From Symbiodinium natans (Eukaryota > Sar > Dinophyceae > Suessiales > Symbiodiniaceae): DNA of 64,000 bases. A model generated the notes under the pieces. That model did not search any database, was not told the DNA's origin, and was given only the letters and a program-made list of their open reading frames with translations. Made by a program: the position numbers and the translations under genes. The number at the start of each line of letters is the position of its first letter. The first letter of the stretch is position 1. The DNA is taken from the NCBI GenBank assembly GCA_905221605.1, contig CAJNDS010000310.1, forward strand, positions 62,001 to 126,000, given 5' to 3'. This document shows, piece by piece, positions 30,490-42,784 of the stretch.

Positions 30490-30860
30490 CACTTAGCTGA
30501 CCCACTGGCATGACGGGTCCTGCAGAACTTGCTGTGCATGTGGCCACTGGACAGCCTGCAGCATCAGGACACAAGCCAGCATAGGCAGACAGAACATGCA
30601 CAATCTATCGCAAGGCCACAGCATTGCACACGGCACCTTGCCACACGCTGCGATGGCCGCATTGAAAACTACCAGGTCTGCATGAGGGCGGACCTGCAAC
30701 AATCTGCCGTGCCATCACCAATGCGCATGTGCAATGCAAGAGGCGTCTCGCTGTTGACTCACTAGGCGTCGCCTCGGACAAGAGAGCCAGGGCCTCTTGC
30801 CACCGGCTGGCCGCCCCGAGAGCAGAGATGGCGGCCTCGTTCTTGCATCAAAGGACCGAT
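30490..30860 (-). CDS. PPR protein, N-terminal PPR-motif exons
   Basis: About 30770-30840 encodes AAISALGAASRWQEALALLS, the second half of a PPR. An acceptor TTGCAG|GTC then opens VRPHADLVVFNAAIAACGK (about 30640-30700). After an intron, GCAG|GCT opens AVQWPHAQQVLQDPSC (about 30500-30555). Joined, these read ALALLSE-VRPHADLVVFNA and AACGK-AVQWPHAQQVLQ, again the PPR pattern. The donor after LLSE would be GC-type (GAG|GCGACG). The array has at least six recognisable PPR units along the gene. Confidence 0.82.
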
Positions 30861-31009
30861 GGAAAAAAGCAAGAAGTGGTGTGGCCGCCTGCAACGCTCG
30901 AAGTGATGGCCAAGTGTCGCTCCAAGACTTGGGCTCACAATGCGCTGAGCACGCATTCCGGCTTTGCCCAGTCCAGCCAGTTGGTGGTGCGGCCATGGCA
31001 GACAAAGGC

Positions 31010-31140
31010 GAGACAGGGGGCCCATGTTGAGGCTGCGTGCTAGTGCGTCAATTGCGTCACGAATGCTTTGCATGCTGCCTGCAAGCCACTTCCACGATCT
31101 TTAGTGTGGCGCCCATCTGAGGAGACGACGCAGGGACTCG
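31010..31140 (-). CDS. PPR gene, probable upstream exon
   Basis: The minus strand encodes MQSIRDAIDALARSLNMG from an ATG near 31073. A helical lead of this kind could be the N terminus or a degenerate PPR half. The bases just upstream give another frame, MGATLKIVEVACRQHAKHS. The true first exon and any targeting peptide were not identified. Confidence 0.35.
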
Positions 31141-33460
31141 GCACGGCCACACTGGAGCAAATCCTGCATTTGCTTTTAGATCGGCCGATCTTGCACGAGA
31201 GCAGGTGAAGCAAAACGTTTTAGGGCAGGACTGCCATCTTACACCCAAAGTTCCTTTTGCCCGAAAGATCTTGCCATTGTGAGGTTGTTGACAAAAGTAA
31301 CTAACTCTGGGCAGAAAGGACATGCACGGCTTTCTGAGTGGTTCGGACAAGCAGTCTGTAGAGTCCCGCCCACAAATCTCGCGGGTTCTCACAGCCTTTT
31401 TAAGATTACGGCATATCACGGACACCCCGCAGCGACTGCAGCGAAACTCCTTTATGTGTCACGACCAAAGCTTATCCCCCAATCAGACCCTCCACACAAC
31501 TTGACATCCCCAACTATCCCTCCCCCACCAAAAAAAAACTCATCCTTTAGTCGCAACGGGCTTACGATGACCACGGATATCGAGCGACCGGACCTATGAG
31601 TTGCATGTGTAGCGATTACGTTTCAAAATCCTAGCACTGCGAAGCCATGTTTTCGAAGAGCTCGAAGCTGGATCTTCGTTGGATATTGAGAACGTTGGGC
31701 AATTTCGAGTGTGAGTCTTCGAGCGAAACGTTGTCTTCAGTTCTGTGGGCCCCCGCGCTCAATAAAGACAAGCTTGCAGGCTTAAACAGGGTCCAGTGAC
31801 TGTTTGGCAGGTCCGGAAGCGTCCTCTTTAAGACTTTTAAGGGCCATGCTTATGGGTAGGCCTGCCGCTCATGCCTTGCGTAATCGGGCTCCTCAATTTG
31901 TTTCTGGGGCGGCGCGTAATTAGCATTCAACAACTTGTCTATCACAGGAATGCTGACAAGCTCGGCCGACCACCGTCCTCGAGATGGGACACAAAGCCAC
32001 GAGTGATGATGGACACGAGGTCCTCATTTGTTTTGCCGTGGCTCCGCTTCTTACAGTATCAAGTTGCAGAGTCGGACTCCAACGGCACCCCTCCAAGTTC
32101 GGAGTCCTCGCGCACATACCTTTGACAGCAGTCATCACAGGCATGCTTCAACAAGTCTGCAACACCAAGGCCTGCACTCTTCCTCCCTCCTTCCTCCCTT
32201 CCTTGATCGCTATGCTTCTGACTGCCGTGTACGGCTCTCAATTTCAAGGCATCTTGGGTCTCTTTGTTTTACTTTGTGGTCGAATGTTGGCATGCTGGCT
32301 TCGCGGCTTCACCTGCTCTGATTCCGCGGGCTGAGTGGCTCGACACTGGTTGAGTTCGATCAAGTCAGAACGGCATATAAACTACGATTGAGTCCCTGAG
32401 TCCAAGTGAACTCGCCTTCCTTGCACACCACGCTACACTTCGCTTCTTTGGGTTTCGAAACGCGCCGCTGGTGCGAAGAATCTGCGGATTTGAAGGAGAA
32501 CTGCCTTCACTGCCCGGAACCCCGACCGCAATCCCCAATCTAGAAACCAGTTTGGCCTTCTGAAGTTAATCATCACACCGCCGGGACTCCCGACCCTAAA
32601 CTCAACCTCTATATCAGAGAAAACATGAGAAAACTGTGCTTCCTGAAATGGCTAAGTGTTGCCGAAAATTTTTCGGGGGGTTTTGGGTTACCTACCCACA
32701 GAGGGCTGTAGTGTCCTTGGCCGTGTTTGAAAGGCCCCACCCGCAAACTGGCCCCGCGCCAATGGCCAAAGGCCCTACTAATGCATTGACTTGAACCGAA
32801 ATGAGATGAGTCATGACAGTACCCCACACTCAGGCCCCAAATCACCTGCATGACGGGAAAAAGTAGGAAGTCCAACGCATGTGTTCATCATTGCTCATCC
32901 TCCTCCACACTCCTTCAGAATAGTTTATGGGAAGCCTGCACCCCCTTTTGGCTTCAAGAAGATTTTCTTCCTGGGCTACCGCTGGCATCACCCAGTCGCA
33001 CAAACCTGACCTCCTTCCGCCGCGCAGCGGTGGAAGAGGCTCGGGAGAGGTTGATCTTCAGGGCGCCGCGTTCTTCGGCCATCCGGATTTTTGGCGACTC
33101 GGCGTCTTGTGGTAATCAAGGCAGGAGTTCCGCCTTTTAAGCCTTCCCTCCTTCCCTCGTTTGAAATCGCTGGCTATGGACACTATCTGGTGGGGCATTC
33201 CTCGCACTTACGGCTCAACGCTGCCCAATCTCGACAGGACCGATATGCACCTAATTCGCACTTGCATATTGGAATGGCTGTTTACGCCGCCACCCCCCCC
33301 CCCTCTTGCCAAGTGCCAAGTGTTAAGAATGGGTAATGGGTAGTGACACTTCCATCGGAAAAAGCCATGGAATGAAAATAAATGACAGCGCCAGAAGGAC
33401 AGGGATATTTGCACCGCTATGTATAAGAGACCCGCATTGAGAACACGGGATTCATTCGTC
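31140..33460. other. Intergenic region without supported genes
   Basis: About 2.3 kb in which frames are short, on both strands, with no motif. Visible items are an A-run with CCCACC (about 31525-31545), a degenerate CTTCCTCC pyrimidine tract (about 32175-32205), and a C-run near 33290. A minus frame at 32609-32875 (HFGSSQCISRAFGHWRGASL) and a plus frame at 32850-33140 (AVEEARERLIFRAPRSSAI) are weak. Probably spacer around the 5' side of the PPR gene. Confidence 0.4.
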
Positions 33461-33462
33461 AG

Positions 33463-34667
33463 CTAGCCATTCCTCCTAAAGCACCACAAGCTGCGTGCAA
33501 GCTTACACACAGCAAAGCAGTGACCCACCGTTACCCCGTTACTTTGCTTATGCATGACTACAGCACGGATACCGGAGAACGCACCAAAATGCACACACAA
33601 GGTACCCATCCAAATCGGCAGCACCCAATCGCCATATCGCCACAGGCTCTCCACCAGGGCTCCGCTGCGAAAGGCGGCCAAAAAATCCTGAAAACTAGAA
33701 GCATGGTGGGCTTAGAAATTGAGGAGTGCGTTTTGTACAGATTGAGATCTTGATGTCAATTTGCAACTAGGAGGCCATACTTCTTCGTAAGGGAAGCTTC
33801 GCGAGAATGCAATTCGGGATGCCAGCGCCAAGATGTCGCATCTTCAGTCGCACGATTGCCGTCCAAAGTGTAGGTCTCACCAGCCCCAAATATCATCATC
33901 ACCTTAGGATGCGGGGCACTTTCAATTCTAGAACACTCTCTTCGGACGCCCAACGTCCTAAAGCTTACACACCATCAGCCCGACGATCCGTGGCTGGTGT
34001 GGACCCCTTCTAGGATCGTTCGCAGCAATCACGAAGCAGACAGCAGACTCTTCGGCTTCTGTTAGGCCAGAATCGGGGTATTCCGCAAACATACCCCACG
34101 CTCAATAGCGACTTGAAACGTGACTTGTGTACGTGTGGTGATGGATCTAGGCCCTCCAGTTCCACAGGTGGCTGTCAATTCGATCCAGCATGAGGACGTT
34201 GAAAATACCGTGGGGGTCGCTATCTATTTGTCTGATCCTTTCATTGTGGTGATGGCTACTGTACTCAGATGCTCTGCAGCCTGGAGACGGACTGGATAGA
34301 AAAGTTCGCTCGCCATCTGATGGTCTCCCGATACATGCGCACAGCTTCACCCACGTCAAAGTCACGTGCTTTCAAAAAGCCTCAGCACCAGCTGAAACAG
34401 TTTGCTTTCACATCCGTGCGACAAGCGTCACAGGCTGGTCACAGGGATCACACGCAGCCAGGCCACGGAGCAACATCAACCTTAAGGACATCGGCACAAC
34501 ATGGGAACTGCATCTACGCTTCTGTACTCTGCTGAGCTGTACTCTTCCGTTTTCGGTTCGCTACTCTTGAAGTCTTTCGGCAGAGAGGTCTGGAGAGTGC
34601 GGCGCCAAAAGCACCAGAAGCGCATTGTGGCAACAACATGTCCACAATGTGCCAACAATGTTGTCAA
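33463..34667 (-). CDS. Unassigned gene, several exons
   Basis: Four minus-strand pieces have coding composition. About 34520-34640 encodes RRTLQTSLPKDFKSSEPKTE then EYSSAEYRSVDAVPM. About 34150-34270 encodes HHNERIRQIDSDPHGIFNVL then MLDRIDSHLWNW. About 33760-33950 encodes HPKVMMIFGAGETYTLDGNR then WHPELHSREASLTKKYGLL. About 33540-33681 encodes RSGALVESLWRYGDWVLPIW. They change frame between pieces, as expected of exons. No domain is recognised. Confidence 0.42.
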
Positions 34668-34669
34668 CT

Positions 34670-35640
34670 ACTCCCCACCACTTTCGGCTCGAGGGGCGGG
34701 TCGCAAAGAGGCTCCTTCTGACCCCTCGAGCTTACTCGCCGTCCAAGTTCGGCCACCTGCGCCACGTGCCTGCCGGTCATCGCTTCCCTTGTGCTCTCGT
34801 TTGCGTCTTATCCTCTTGTTAAGCTGCTAAACAGATCTAAACAGGCTTCCGTGTTGGGGCTCTAGAACTCAAAGCTGACTCGACTCTGGGCCTGCGACCT
34901 GCTTTTCGCATGCAGGCTTCAAGTCGCTCGAGCTTGCAGCTGTGCGCAGTTGAGTTCGTTCCACTCCTAGACACTCCTAGATTAGTTACTGCTTTGAATG
35001 CTAGTGACAAGGGTTCGAGGACGAGCCAGGCAAGGTTGACAGCAGGTAGCTCAAGCTGAACTTAAAGGCTTCACACGAATAGTCACCAGCCCCGGTAGCA
35101 TTTCCAAGGGCAGTTGCACGCCATGAGCACGAGCAAAAGCAAAGCTTGCTGCATGACATGTCTGCTGAGACCACTTCTGAGAAGATTTACGCCTTCAAGA
35201 CCCAGCCATAACTCCCAATCTACCGCAAAAGCAAGTGCAACGCATTAACTGTATGTTGTTGTTGCACTTGCTGCTGATTTGTCAAGTCGCTGCGCCGGCA
35301 CCCCTGCCGCTTTCGCGCCAGCTGCATCCAAGTCCTCCTCCGGGATACCCGCAGCACTGTTCACGAGGGTTTTATCCATGGATCGGCATGGACACAGGCA
35401 TGCACATGGACACGGACAATGACATGGATGGATCGACAGAGCTGGCGGCGGACACTTTCAAACGTTCGACATTGCAGGCATACGTGGCATGGGCAATTTA
35501 ATCAAACGATCAAGATCTGATCGGTCGCACGCACGCGCGCAGGCAGTGAGTTGCAAACGGTTGATTAGGTGTCTGCGGAAGTGCTGTAGCCAGGGCTCAA
35601 CAGCCCACCAAGCGTGGCTTAAGGAATTAGCGACCATAGG
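34670..35640. other. No supported gene
   Basis: Short frames only. A plus-strand ATG near 35251 opens a leader-like peptide (MQRINCMLLLHLLLICQVAA is one reading, from an upstream non-ATG codon) followed by a GGACA/ATGGAC repetitive stretch (35390-35440). It ends after 88 codons and is not convincing. Confidence 0.35.
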
Positions 35641-35649
35641 AGCAAAGTC

Positions 35650-36241
35650 TAACACGTGTGCCGACCAAAATCACTAACCCTAGGCACATTTCTGCAATGC
35701 CTAAGAGGTTGAGGGTAGCTTCGGGCGCATTCACCCGTACATTTGCATGCATACTTTTGCACAGATAAGCTTCACCCCTAGATGCAAGGACCTTGCCAGC
35801 ACTGTCCTCGTGTGCTTCCGACAGTCGTCCACACGCAAGGTTCCTGGTTTCTGCGAGCTGCCAAGCAACTCCCAATGTCTGTCTGGGTCTACTGACTGCC
35901 TGTGGTGCGACACTAGAAAGCTTCATCAGGGTCGTGGTGATGCCGCAGCTCATGAATGTTGAATTTGGTTGTAACCAGCACCAGCTCACGTCTCTCTTCT
36001 TTTCTTATTCTGACCATCGCGCCTCTGTGAGGTGCTTTGGTTGGTTGATGGCTTCGATTCGGCTCGTTGCCACCACAGCTTGAGGGCTGCAAGAGATAGG
36101 AACCTCAATGAGAACTGCAGAGCTTCCTCCACAACTGTCTCGCTTCATGGGCATGCACAAAAAGACTTTTCCAGCGTTGTCGAGGAGCAATGTCCAGAAC
36201 AGGGCTGCACTGTCTGCATAAGCCCACGCCGCAAGCAGCAC
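35650..36241 (-). CDS. Unassigned gene, exons
   Basis: About 36060-36241 encodes LLAAWAYADSAALFWTLLLD, NAGKVFLCMPMKRDSCGGSS and AVLIEVPISCSPQAVVATSR. About 35655-35870 encodes RLSEAHEDSAGKVLASRGEA, CKSMHANVRVNAPEATLNLL and GIAEMCLGLVILVGT. Both are good coding composition with one hydrophobic helix each. They could be parts of a membrane protein; no family recognised. Confidence 0.42.
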
Positions 36242-36729
36242 GGCTGCAACGGCCGCAAACCTGCAGTGTCACATGACGGCATGATGCTGCACGTTTACAG
36301 CTGGGAGCCTGCAGTGATTCAACATCGGGTGGGTTCCGGAAACGCCAACTTAGTTACGCCGAGAGTCTTGTCCAGGAACTGAATCTGTGCAGGGCTGAAG
36401 AACTCGGAGGCATCTGACGCCATTCCATGGGGCACTTGTCAAGAGGTGAGAGAGCTGGCCCCTCCCTTCGTGAGTCTATTCCAAGCTAATGCGGCAAAAT
36501 GCGACAAAGCCGGGGCCCCAACTCATTGGTTTGCTTGAGTCGGCTTGAGCTCTCAGCACTGCCAACTATGGGCTCGCGACTTCTGCTGATTCTTGTGTAT
36601 GAAATCAACGCGCAAAACTCGCATTCCCTAGCCCACTCTGCCATGGAGCATTGACTTCGAGCCGGCTACTGGTTTGCAGAGTCTGCTTGCGTCCCATGGG
36701 CTTACTTTCAGCTGCGTAGTTCCTGCTCG

Positions 36730-37235
36730 CCAAAGTCAGGGTATCGTTTGGCAGAAGTCTCGCATGCACAAGACCAAGTGCTTGACGTCAAGGGCGACCT
36801 CAACCTCAAGCTGCAGCACCTGTACATCCTGGAAACCACTTGTGTCAGTCTTCGGATCAACATGCAGTTCCTTGCTGTCGGAAGACAAGCAGGCTTTCCA
36901 AACTCTCGAGCATCGCACCTGATGCAGCAGGTCCGCCAGTAAGCCAGGGGTGTCGACCAACAGCTGCCCCAAGCCCTGTGGCAAAACAGAACGGAAAGGT
37001 GTAAATTGGTGTAAATTGCTGCAACGTTCAGAAAAACCTGGTCAAGCGCAAGCAGGGGACAGTCTACTATAGCAACCGCATCCTGCAGCTCGCCCAACGC
37101 ACGTGCTGGCCGTCCTACGAGAAGCCAATTGAAATGTTGAATATAGCCCTGATGACTCTCCACTTCGCGCTGCACTTCACCATCCAATAGAGGCATTTCA
37201 GCAACTAGAAAAACCATTGCCACCCCTTTGCATGA
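36730..37235 (-). CDS. Unassigned gene, two strong exons
   Basis: After an acceptor-like CAAAG|G near 37225 the minus strand encodes VAMVFLVAEMPLLDGEVQRE, VESHQGYIQHFNWLLVGRPA and RALGELQDAVAIVDCPLLAL. A second exon (about 36745-36975) encodes GLGQLLVDTPGLLADLLHQV, CSRVWKACLSSDSKELHVDP and DVQVLQLEVEVALDVKHLVL. The intron lies at about 36980-37040. Composition is among the best in the unassigned part. The protein looks soluble and acidic, with Leu-rich helices. I cannot name a family. Confidence 0.52.
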
Positions 37236-37719
37236 GTTGTTGCCCGGCAAAACTGCATGGCAGTCCGGCTCGGCAGAGTGACAGGGCAAGAAGGCGGTGA
37301 CCTGGGCGAGCAGGTCTGCATTGTCAAGATTAAGATGGTGCCCTCTTTGAATAGGCTTAAACGGTCAATCACGAGAAAGCAAGACTGGCATGAAACACGG
37401 ACAGGCACACGTACTTCGCCACACTCAGATGCCATTGACAGCATGGCTCCAATTTTGTTGGTGAATTAGACACCCGATGCCACAAGTGCGGCACGATCCC
37501 TGCAGTCATGGCAGCGTGGCAGGCGGTCAGAGCTATGTACACGACTAGGAAAAAGCATCGCCAGCATCTGTATCACAGGGTGAAGCCATTGGCTCCCGTA
37601 GCGGTGGCCCACACAGTATCCCCTGTAGCATCTGTTGTGCCGACAACTGCAGTTCTCGTTAACCCCCTTGATAGGGAGGGTGGAAGGGGGGAAGGGTGTT
37701 GTTCATGGATCAACCACCC

Positions 37720-37754
37720 CCCCCCCCCCCCCACACACACACACACACACCCCC
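37720..37754. repeat. C-run and (CA)n microsatellite
   Basis: A run of C interrupted once by A is followed by (CA)n and another C-run; it explains the Pro/His/Thr-rich plus-strand frames over it. Confidence 0.95.
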
Positions 37755-37759
37755 CTCAC

Positions 37760-39180
37760 GGGAGAGGGGAACACAACAAGCACCACAACGGGCCATGCCT
37801 ACAGCCTGCGAAAGGTCTGGCCATCACAAGGATGCTGCAAGCTATGGCGATTGTTGGTCCTTCTCATCCAAGTCTGGCATCGTCTCGGCCTCAAATGGCT
37901 GAAAGAACTACGCATCTCTGACATGCTGTCTTATGCGGACCACTGTCGGGCGAAGGCTGTAACATTTCTCGCTCGTGTGCAGTCGAGGTGCCAACGCCAT
38001 GCCCTGCCGGTGGGAACACACCGACGGTACACAATAGCTGCTGTTGCGAGATGGTGCACAGTAACTGCTTCAGGAAAAATCCGACAAACATTTCGCCTTG
38101 ATCTCGCCCATCCACTGTGTACGGCAATAGACATCAAACAGCAAAGCAAGGAAATAACAGCAAAGCAAGGGAATCGCACTCACATCGGCCTCCAGGCACC
38201 AAGTCAGCGGTGTGGGCGCTGCCAACGCAGCTAAGCGCCTCCTCCCTCGGCGCAGCAGCCAAACTTCTTCACGGGCACGGTAACCTGCAGGCAAGCTGCT
38301 TCGAAGAGCCTGAGAGTTGTTGAATACTTCCAGTGTGGCTACGCGGCTACCCTAGAAGGCCTACCAGCCGCCAGCGTGCATGACTTTGTTTGAGCTCGAG
38401 GGTCTCCCAAGATAGAACCTCACATGCAGCGAGTTCTCAAACTTGTAAAAGATGCGAGGCTCATTGTTGCTGTGCCTGCTGAGCAGAATGGAAATGTTCT
38501 AAGCCAGAGCCCTTTCAACAATGAACATTGCATCAAGAAACACTGTTCGGCACCTCATGCGCCGGCAGTTCCTTCAAACAATGCAAGTCTCTGGATGACT
38601 GCCTGGCGCTTGGACCTTTTGCCTACTGTTGCGAACCGCATCCATGACTGTCGAGTCCCATCATGTCCCATAATGCTCATGTCTGTCCAGACACACTGCC
38701 CAGATTCCGACAATCCCGAGCACATCCGAGCACCTGTGACGCCAGGATCTCCACCATATGGCGTGCCGAGCTGGCAGCATCGTCCGGCTGCGGGCCCAGA
38801 GCCGTGAATGTGTTCACCTGCTACGACAAGCATCGACCCTGCAAGATCCGGCGAGCCCCGCTCTCGCGATAGCTCGGCGCACAGCATCGCACAGCTCTGT
38901 GATCCGAGGGGCTGCGGCTACGGCAAGCGGCAGGGCAATGGCCTTTGCTTTGGCCGGCTTGCCAAGCCTCACATGCCAGCGCATTGTGCAAATAGGCATC
39001 GCTGCGAGCGCAGGGACATTCACGAACACGTGTTTCCATGTTCGTTGATCTGCGCGCATCGGCACCTTACGTCAACTCGCCGGATGGACGAGTACGATGC
39101 ACTTGCCTCCCAATGCCTCTCCTAAACTTGTTATAGAACGAAAACAAACAAGCCGTGAAGCACCCAGGGCCTGCAGCCCA
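37760..39180. other. Region with weak coding signal on both strands
   Basis: Minus frames at about 37935-38110 (VTVHHLATAAIVYRRCVPTG) and about 38820-39040 (RITELCDAVRRAIARAGLAG) look partly coding. A plus frame at 38424-38807 begins MQRVLKLVKDARLIVAVPAE. None can be assigned. As flanking genes read minus, the minus pieces may be exons of an unassigned gene. Confidence 0.3.
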
Positions 39181-39189
39181 TCACAAAAG

Positions 39190-40275
39190 TCAGCACAGCA
39201 ACCTTGCAGCTGCTCCCAATCCATGAACGATGTCCAATGTTTTCCATGTTCTGAGCCTCCAGGAGAAGGTTCGCTGCGCTGCGGGTGCTGCCAAGCTCTG
39301 CGCTGAGGCGCGAAACAAATTCCTGACTTTCAGGCGTCGCGTGACATTGCGACATAATGTGCAGGCATTCATTCCATGCTACCAAGGTTCAAGAGAGCAT
39401 CTCCAGGGAAATCGCATAGGATTCGTCGTTGGTTCTGGGGTGCAGCAGCGAGTGCGGCTAGCGACTCAACTTGAAGCGGATCGAGGGCACCTTTATGGCC
39501 TGCTGCCCAGTGCAAGGCCCGCCAAGCACGCAGCACAGCGGCACGTGCTGGGCAGCGAATCTGCCTCAAGGGACTACGCAGAGTGATGTCTCATCAGTGG
39601 GGGCCAAGATGTTCTAGCATGTTCCAGCCAAACGGCAGTATGGGGTCTTGTCCAGCAGGCAATCCGGGCGGCGGCGTTGTGGGCAGCAACTTCTCCTTTA
39701 CCATGCAGGACTGTACAGGTCTGCAGGTGCTGCAACATCTGAAAACTCTAGGCTTTTCACATCTCTGAGTCTCCTGATATGGGTCTCCCCACTCTGGCTC
39801 ACTTTGCGGGATACAGGGCATTGTTCCACTTGTCGCCCACATTTAGACCATTTGAAGCCAAGCTTCTGGCAAGGACCATTGGATGTCCTCGCGCCTCCGC
39901 AACCGTCGAAACCGAGGTACGCCATATCTTGGAGCGATTGAGCTGCCTCGCAGTCCACGTCGCAAGACGTCAAAGCTTTGCACTTCGCCATGGTTGTACC
40001 AAGTTGCGTGTGGCCCTTGTACGTTTAGAAGGGCGGGGTCTTGCCACCTGAACGGCATGCTATCAAGCAGCCGTGGCTTCGAACGAACACAGGCGACAGG
40101 TTTGCAAATTGAAGAATGCAAACATGCGCAAACCCTGAATTGCCTCCTCGTCACTTGCATCATGGACTGGAAGAGTCATGGCCTGTGAAGCCAAGGCTTT
40201 GGCCCAAAGTACCTTCAAACATGCGCAACAACCTTGGAGATGCAGCTCAAGTCGTCTGCCAAGAAGAAAACCCAC
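39190..40275 (-). CDS. Unassigned gene, exons
   Basis: About 39390-39569 encodes AAVLRAWRALHWAAGHKGAL, DPLQVESLAALAAAPQNQRR and ILCDFPGDALLNL. A GT..AG intron (donor CTTG|GTAGCATGG, acceptor GAAAG|TCAGG) would continue as VRNLFRASAQSLAAPAAQRT. Other coding-like minus pieces lie at about 40100-40275 (LPVHDASDEEAIQGLRMFAF) and 39700-39990. Ala/Leu-rich helices suggest a helical-repeat protein, but no motif consensus is clear. Confidence 0.42.
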
Positions 40276-40726
40276 GATGTTTCAAGGCCTGGTGTATGGT
40301 CTCCCAGCTTAAGCTGCCGGAGGGATTTTGCCAGCCAACAACATCCTCACCAAAGCTGCTCTAGTGCCGAGGGCCATGAATTGTGGCATACTGCATGTAC
40401 TAGTAGCTACGTTTCTATCTACATTCTGTCTACATAAACGCTCACATATATTATACCACGTGATCGCTCTACGTGGGGCCCCCATCGCTTTACATACTAT
40501 GGGATTACTGGACCCCATCAGGATTGCTGCATCTACATGTGCAAACAAATGTTATCGCCTTAGGCGGCACCCCTATCGCTTTCCATGGTTTATTGATGTT
40601 CGCCAACAACTCGTGTCCACTGTAGTACTGGCCTAGACATACAAGTTCAGGCAGGCGCTCATACACATTTTGAATGTAGTTCTGCATGCATCAATTGTTT
40701 CTTTGTTCATGTTTTCGAGAGCGAGT

Positions 40727-40862
40727 CTGCGAGAGAGCGAGAGGGTGAGAGAGTGAGAGAGCGAGAGAGCGAGAGAGTGCGAGAGTGAGAGAGTGAGAGA
40801 GTGAGAAAGTGAGAGAAAGCAAGAAAGAGAGAGAGAGAGAGAGGAAAGAACGTCAGAGGCAG
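40727..40862. repeat. GAGAGAGTGAGAGAGC purine microsatellite
   Basis: An imperfect (GA)n tract with GAGAGTGAGA and GAGAGCGAGA units. Arg/Glu- and Leu/Ser-rich frames over it are artefacts. Confidence 0.95.
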
Positions 40863-41019
40863 AGTCACATGATGGGAGAAAGGGAAACAAAGAAACAAGG
40901 AGACCAGGAATCTGGCCATGGTCAGCCACATGAAGGGAGACAAAGAAACGGGAACCCGGCAATGGCCACGCACATGAAGGGCCACCCACTCGATGGGAGA
41001 CAAAAGGCAATTACATATC

Positions 41020-41365
41020 CCTCACAATGGGTGACAAAGGGAAACAAAGGGAGACAAGGAGCCCAACCCCTGCACTAGCCACCTACAAACGAAGGGAAAC
41101 AAAGGGAGACAAGGATTCCAGGAACCCGGCAATGACCGGCAATTCCTTCAGGGGAATAAGCCACCAAGGCTCGAGACCCGAAGCCACACCCAATGATAAA
41201 CCAGCTTCAGGACCCAGAGCCCCTCCGAACGATAAACCACTGAGGTTCGGGATTCAGAATGATAAACCAGCAAGGTTAGGGACCCAGAGTCCCTCTGAGG
41301 CGAGCCCCTGCGAGCGATAAACCGTCTCGGGACCCAGAGCCCCACCGAATGACAAACTGCCAAGA
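41020..41365. repeat. Two minisatellites: AAAGGGAGACAAGG and GACCCAGAGCCCC units
   Basis: From about 40860 to 41125, degenerate units of GGGAAACAAAGGGAGACAAG recur. From about 41195 to 41360, longer units recur with the core GACCCAGAGCCCCTCCGAA followed by CGATAAACCA. No coding support. Confidence 0.8.
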
Positions 41366-42224
41366 CGAAGAGTATGATGGGATAGAGGCCATTTACTCTG
41401 ATAAGCTGAGCTATGCGGAATTCGATGACCTGACCTATGTCATGTTGTTAGTTGTTTCCTTGACGAGAAAATAGTAGAAGAACTAGCACGCGACGATTCG
41501 AATTGCCTTTCTGATCCGACTAACACAATCACGAAACCTATTTAATCTAATTTAAGGGCCATTCATGGAGATGTATACGTCGTCGTTGGTCGTAGTATTT
41601 TTATAAAACCATCCTTCAGCGTTTTTCTTGCCTAACACAACTTTTTTTTCCAAACCAGGATCCCCGGGCCACAAACTTCGCATGATTGCGGGTAACCGGG
41701 TTTTCAACAGACTCGAAACTGGATGCCAACAAGAAATCCTGAATTGCAGGAGCCTTGATGCTTGAGGCGATGGTGAAAAAAAAAACCTTTGCCGAACTGC
41801 TGGGTTGGACCTGGATGAATTAAATTGTGTGCCGGTGTGGCTGCTCATTGCTTTTCAAGCCTGGTATCACCTGAGCCGTAAATTTAGCCACAAAATGGTG
41901 CGGCAGAAAAGTCAAACCTTAACGGACACAAGACAGCGGTCAATTGCAACGCAGCTGCCCAAACCCTGTCAATCATGCTCTAAGTGTGGCTTCTCAACCG
42001 GCGCTCTCCTGTTCGCGGCGCCAGTGCGCGGCTGCCAGGTGCTCCGCCGCGCGCCCGTGGAGTGACAGCACGTCCGCGAGCTGCGAGCCTCCCGGGCGAG
42101 GACTTTCGGACAACCACACTAAGTCAAACACTAGCTTAAAAGAATGCTTTGAAGCGCTTTTAGGATCATCTTTCGAAATTAACGAAACCTTTACTTTACA
42201 CCATTATTTCGCACATCCCCACCT

Positions 42225-42766
42225 GTCAGATACAGTGTCGAAACATCTGGGGATGGCTCTCTGCCGGATTATCTGGGGATGCAGCGAACTCCAGGATCCT
42301 CTGCGCGATTCTCCAGAGATCTCTGTAGGATCTGCAGGATCTGCAGGATTCTCTGGGCACTTCAGGGATGCGGCATTTTTTGCAGGATTCTTGAGGCGCT
42401 GTAGGGACACTCTGCGGGGATTCTCTGCAACTCTGCAGGATTCTGTGCAAGGGGGACTCAGTATGCGTGTGGGCAAGAGCGAGGGATACTGGAGACCGAG
42501 AATCGCTCTAGCAACTTGACCCCAAGGGTGGGGGAAAAAAACAACCTTCCCAGCCCACACCAGGAAATCCTGCAAAGAATCCCCGCAGAGTGTCCCTACA
42601 GCGCCTCAAGAATCCTGCGAAAAATGCCGCATCCCTGAAGTGCCCAGAGAATCCTGCAGATCCTGCAGAGATCCCTGGAGAATCGCGCAGAGGATCCTGG
42701 AGTTCGCTGCATCCCCAGATAATCCGGCAGTGAGCCATCCCCAGATGTTTCGACACTGTATCTGAC
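42225..42766. mobile_element. Fold-back element with ~200-bp inverted arms
   Basis: The left arm (42225 to about 42441, beginning GTCAGATACAGTGTCG) is an inverted near-identical copy of the right arm (about 42566 to 42766, ending CGACACTGTATCTGAC). The loop is about 125 bp. The arms differ by a few substitutions and by a deletion of one GATCTGCAG-type unit in the right arm. The arms contain short TCTGCAGGAT-like internal repeats. No transposase frame is present, and an exact target duplication was not found. The same peptide frame therefore occurs on both strands over the arms and should not be taken for a gene. Confidence 0.93.
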
Positions 42767-42784
42767 GTAACTCGGCCTCGGCAA

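Noticed and set aside
38424-38807. Plus-strand ATG frame with a helical start (MQRVLKLVKDARLIVAVPAE)
   Set aside because: It degrades to Ser/Pro/His-rich sequence, has no motif, and runs opposite to neighbouring genes; too weak to call.
42204-42575. Frames over the inverted arms, on both strands
   Set aside because: The same peptide appears on both strands because the arms are inverted copies; no independent coding signal.
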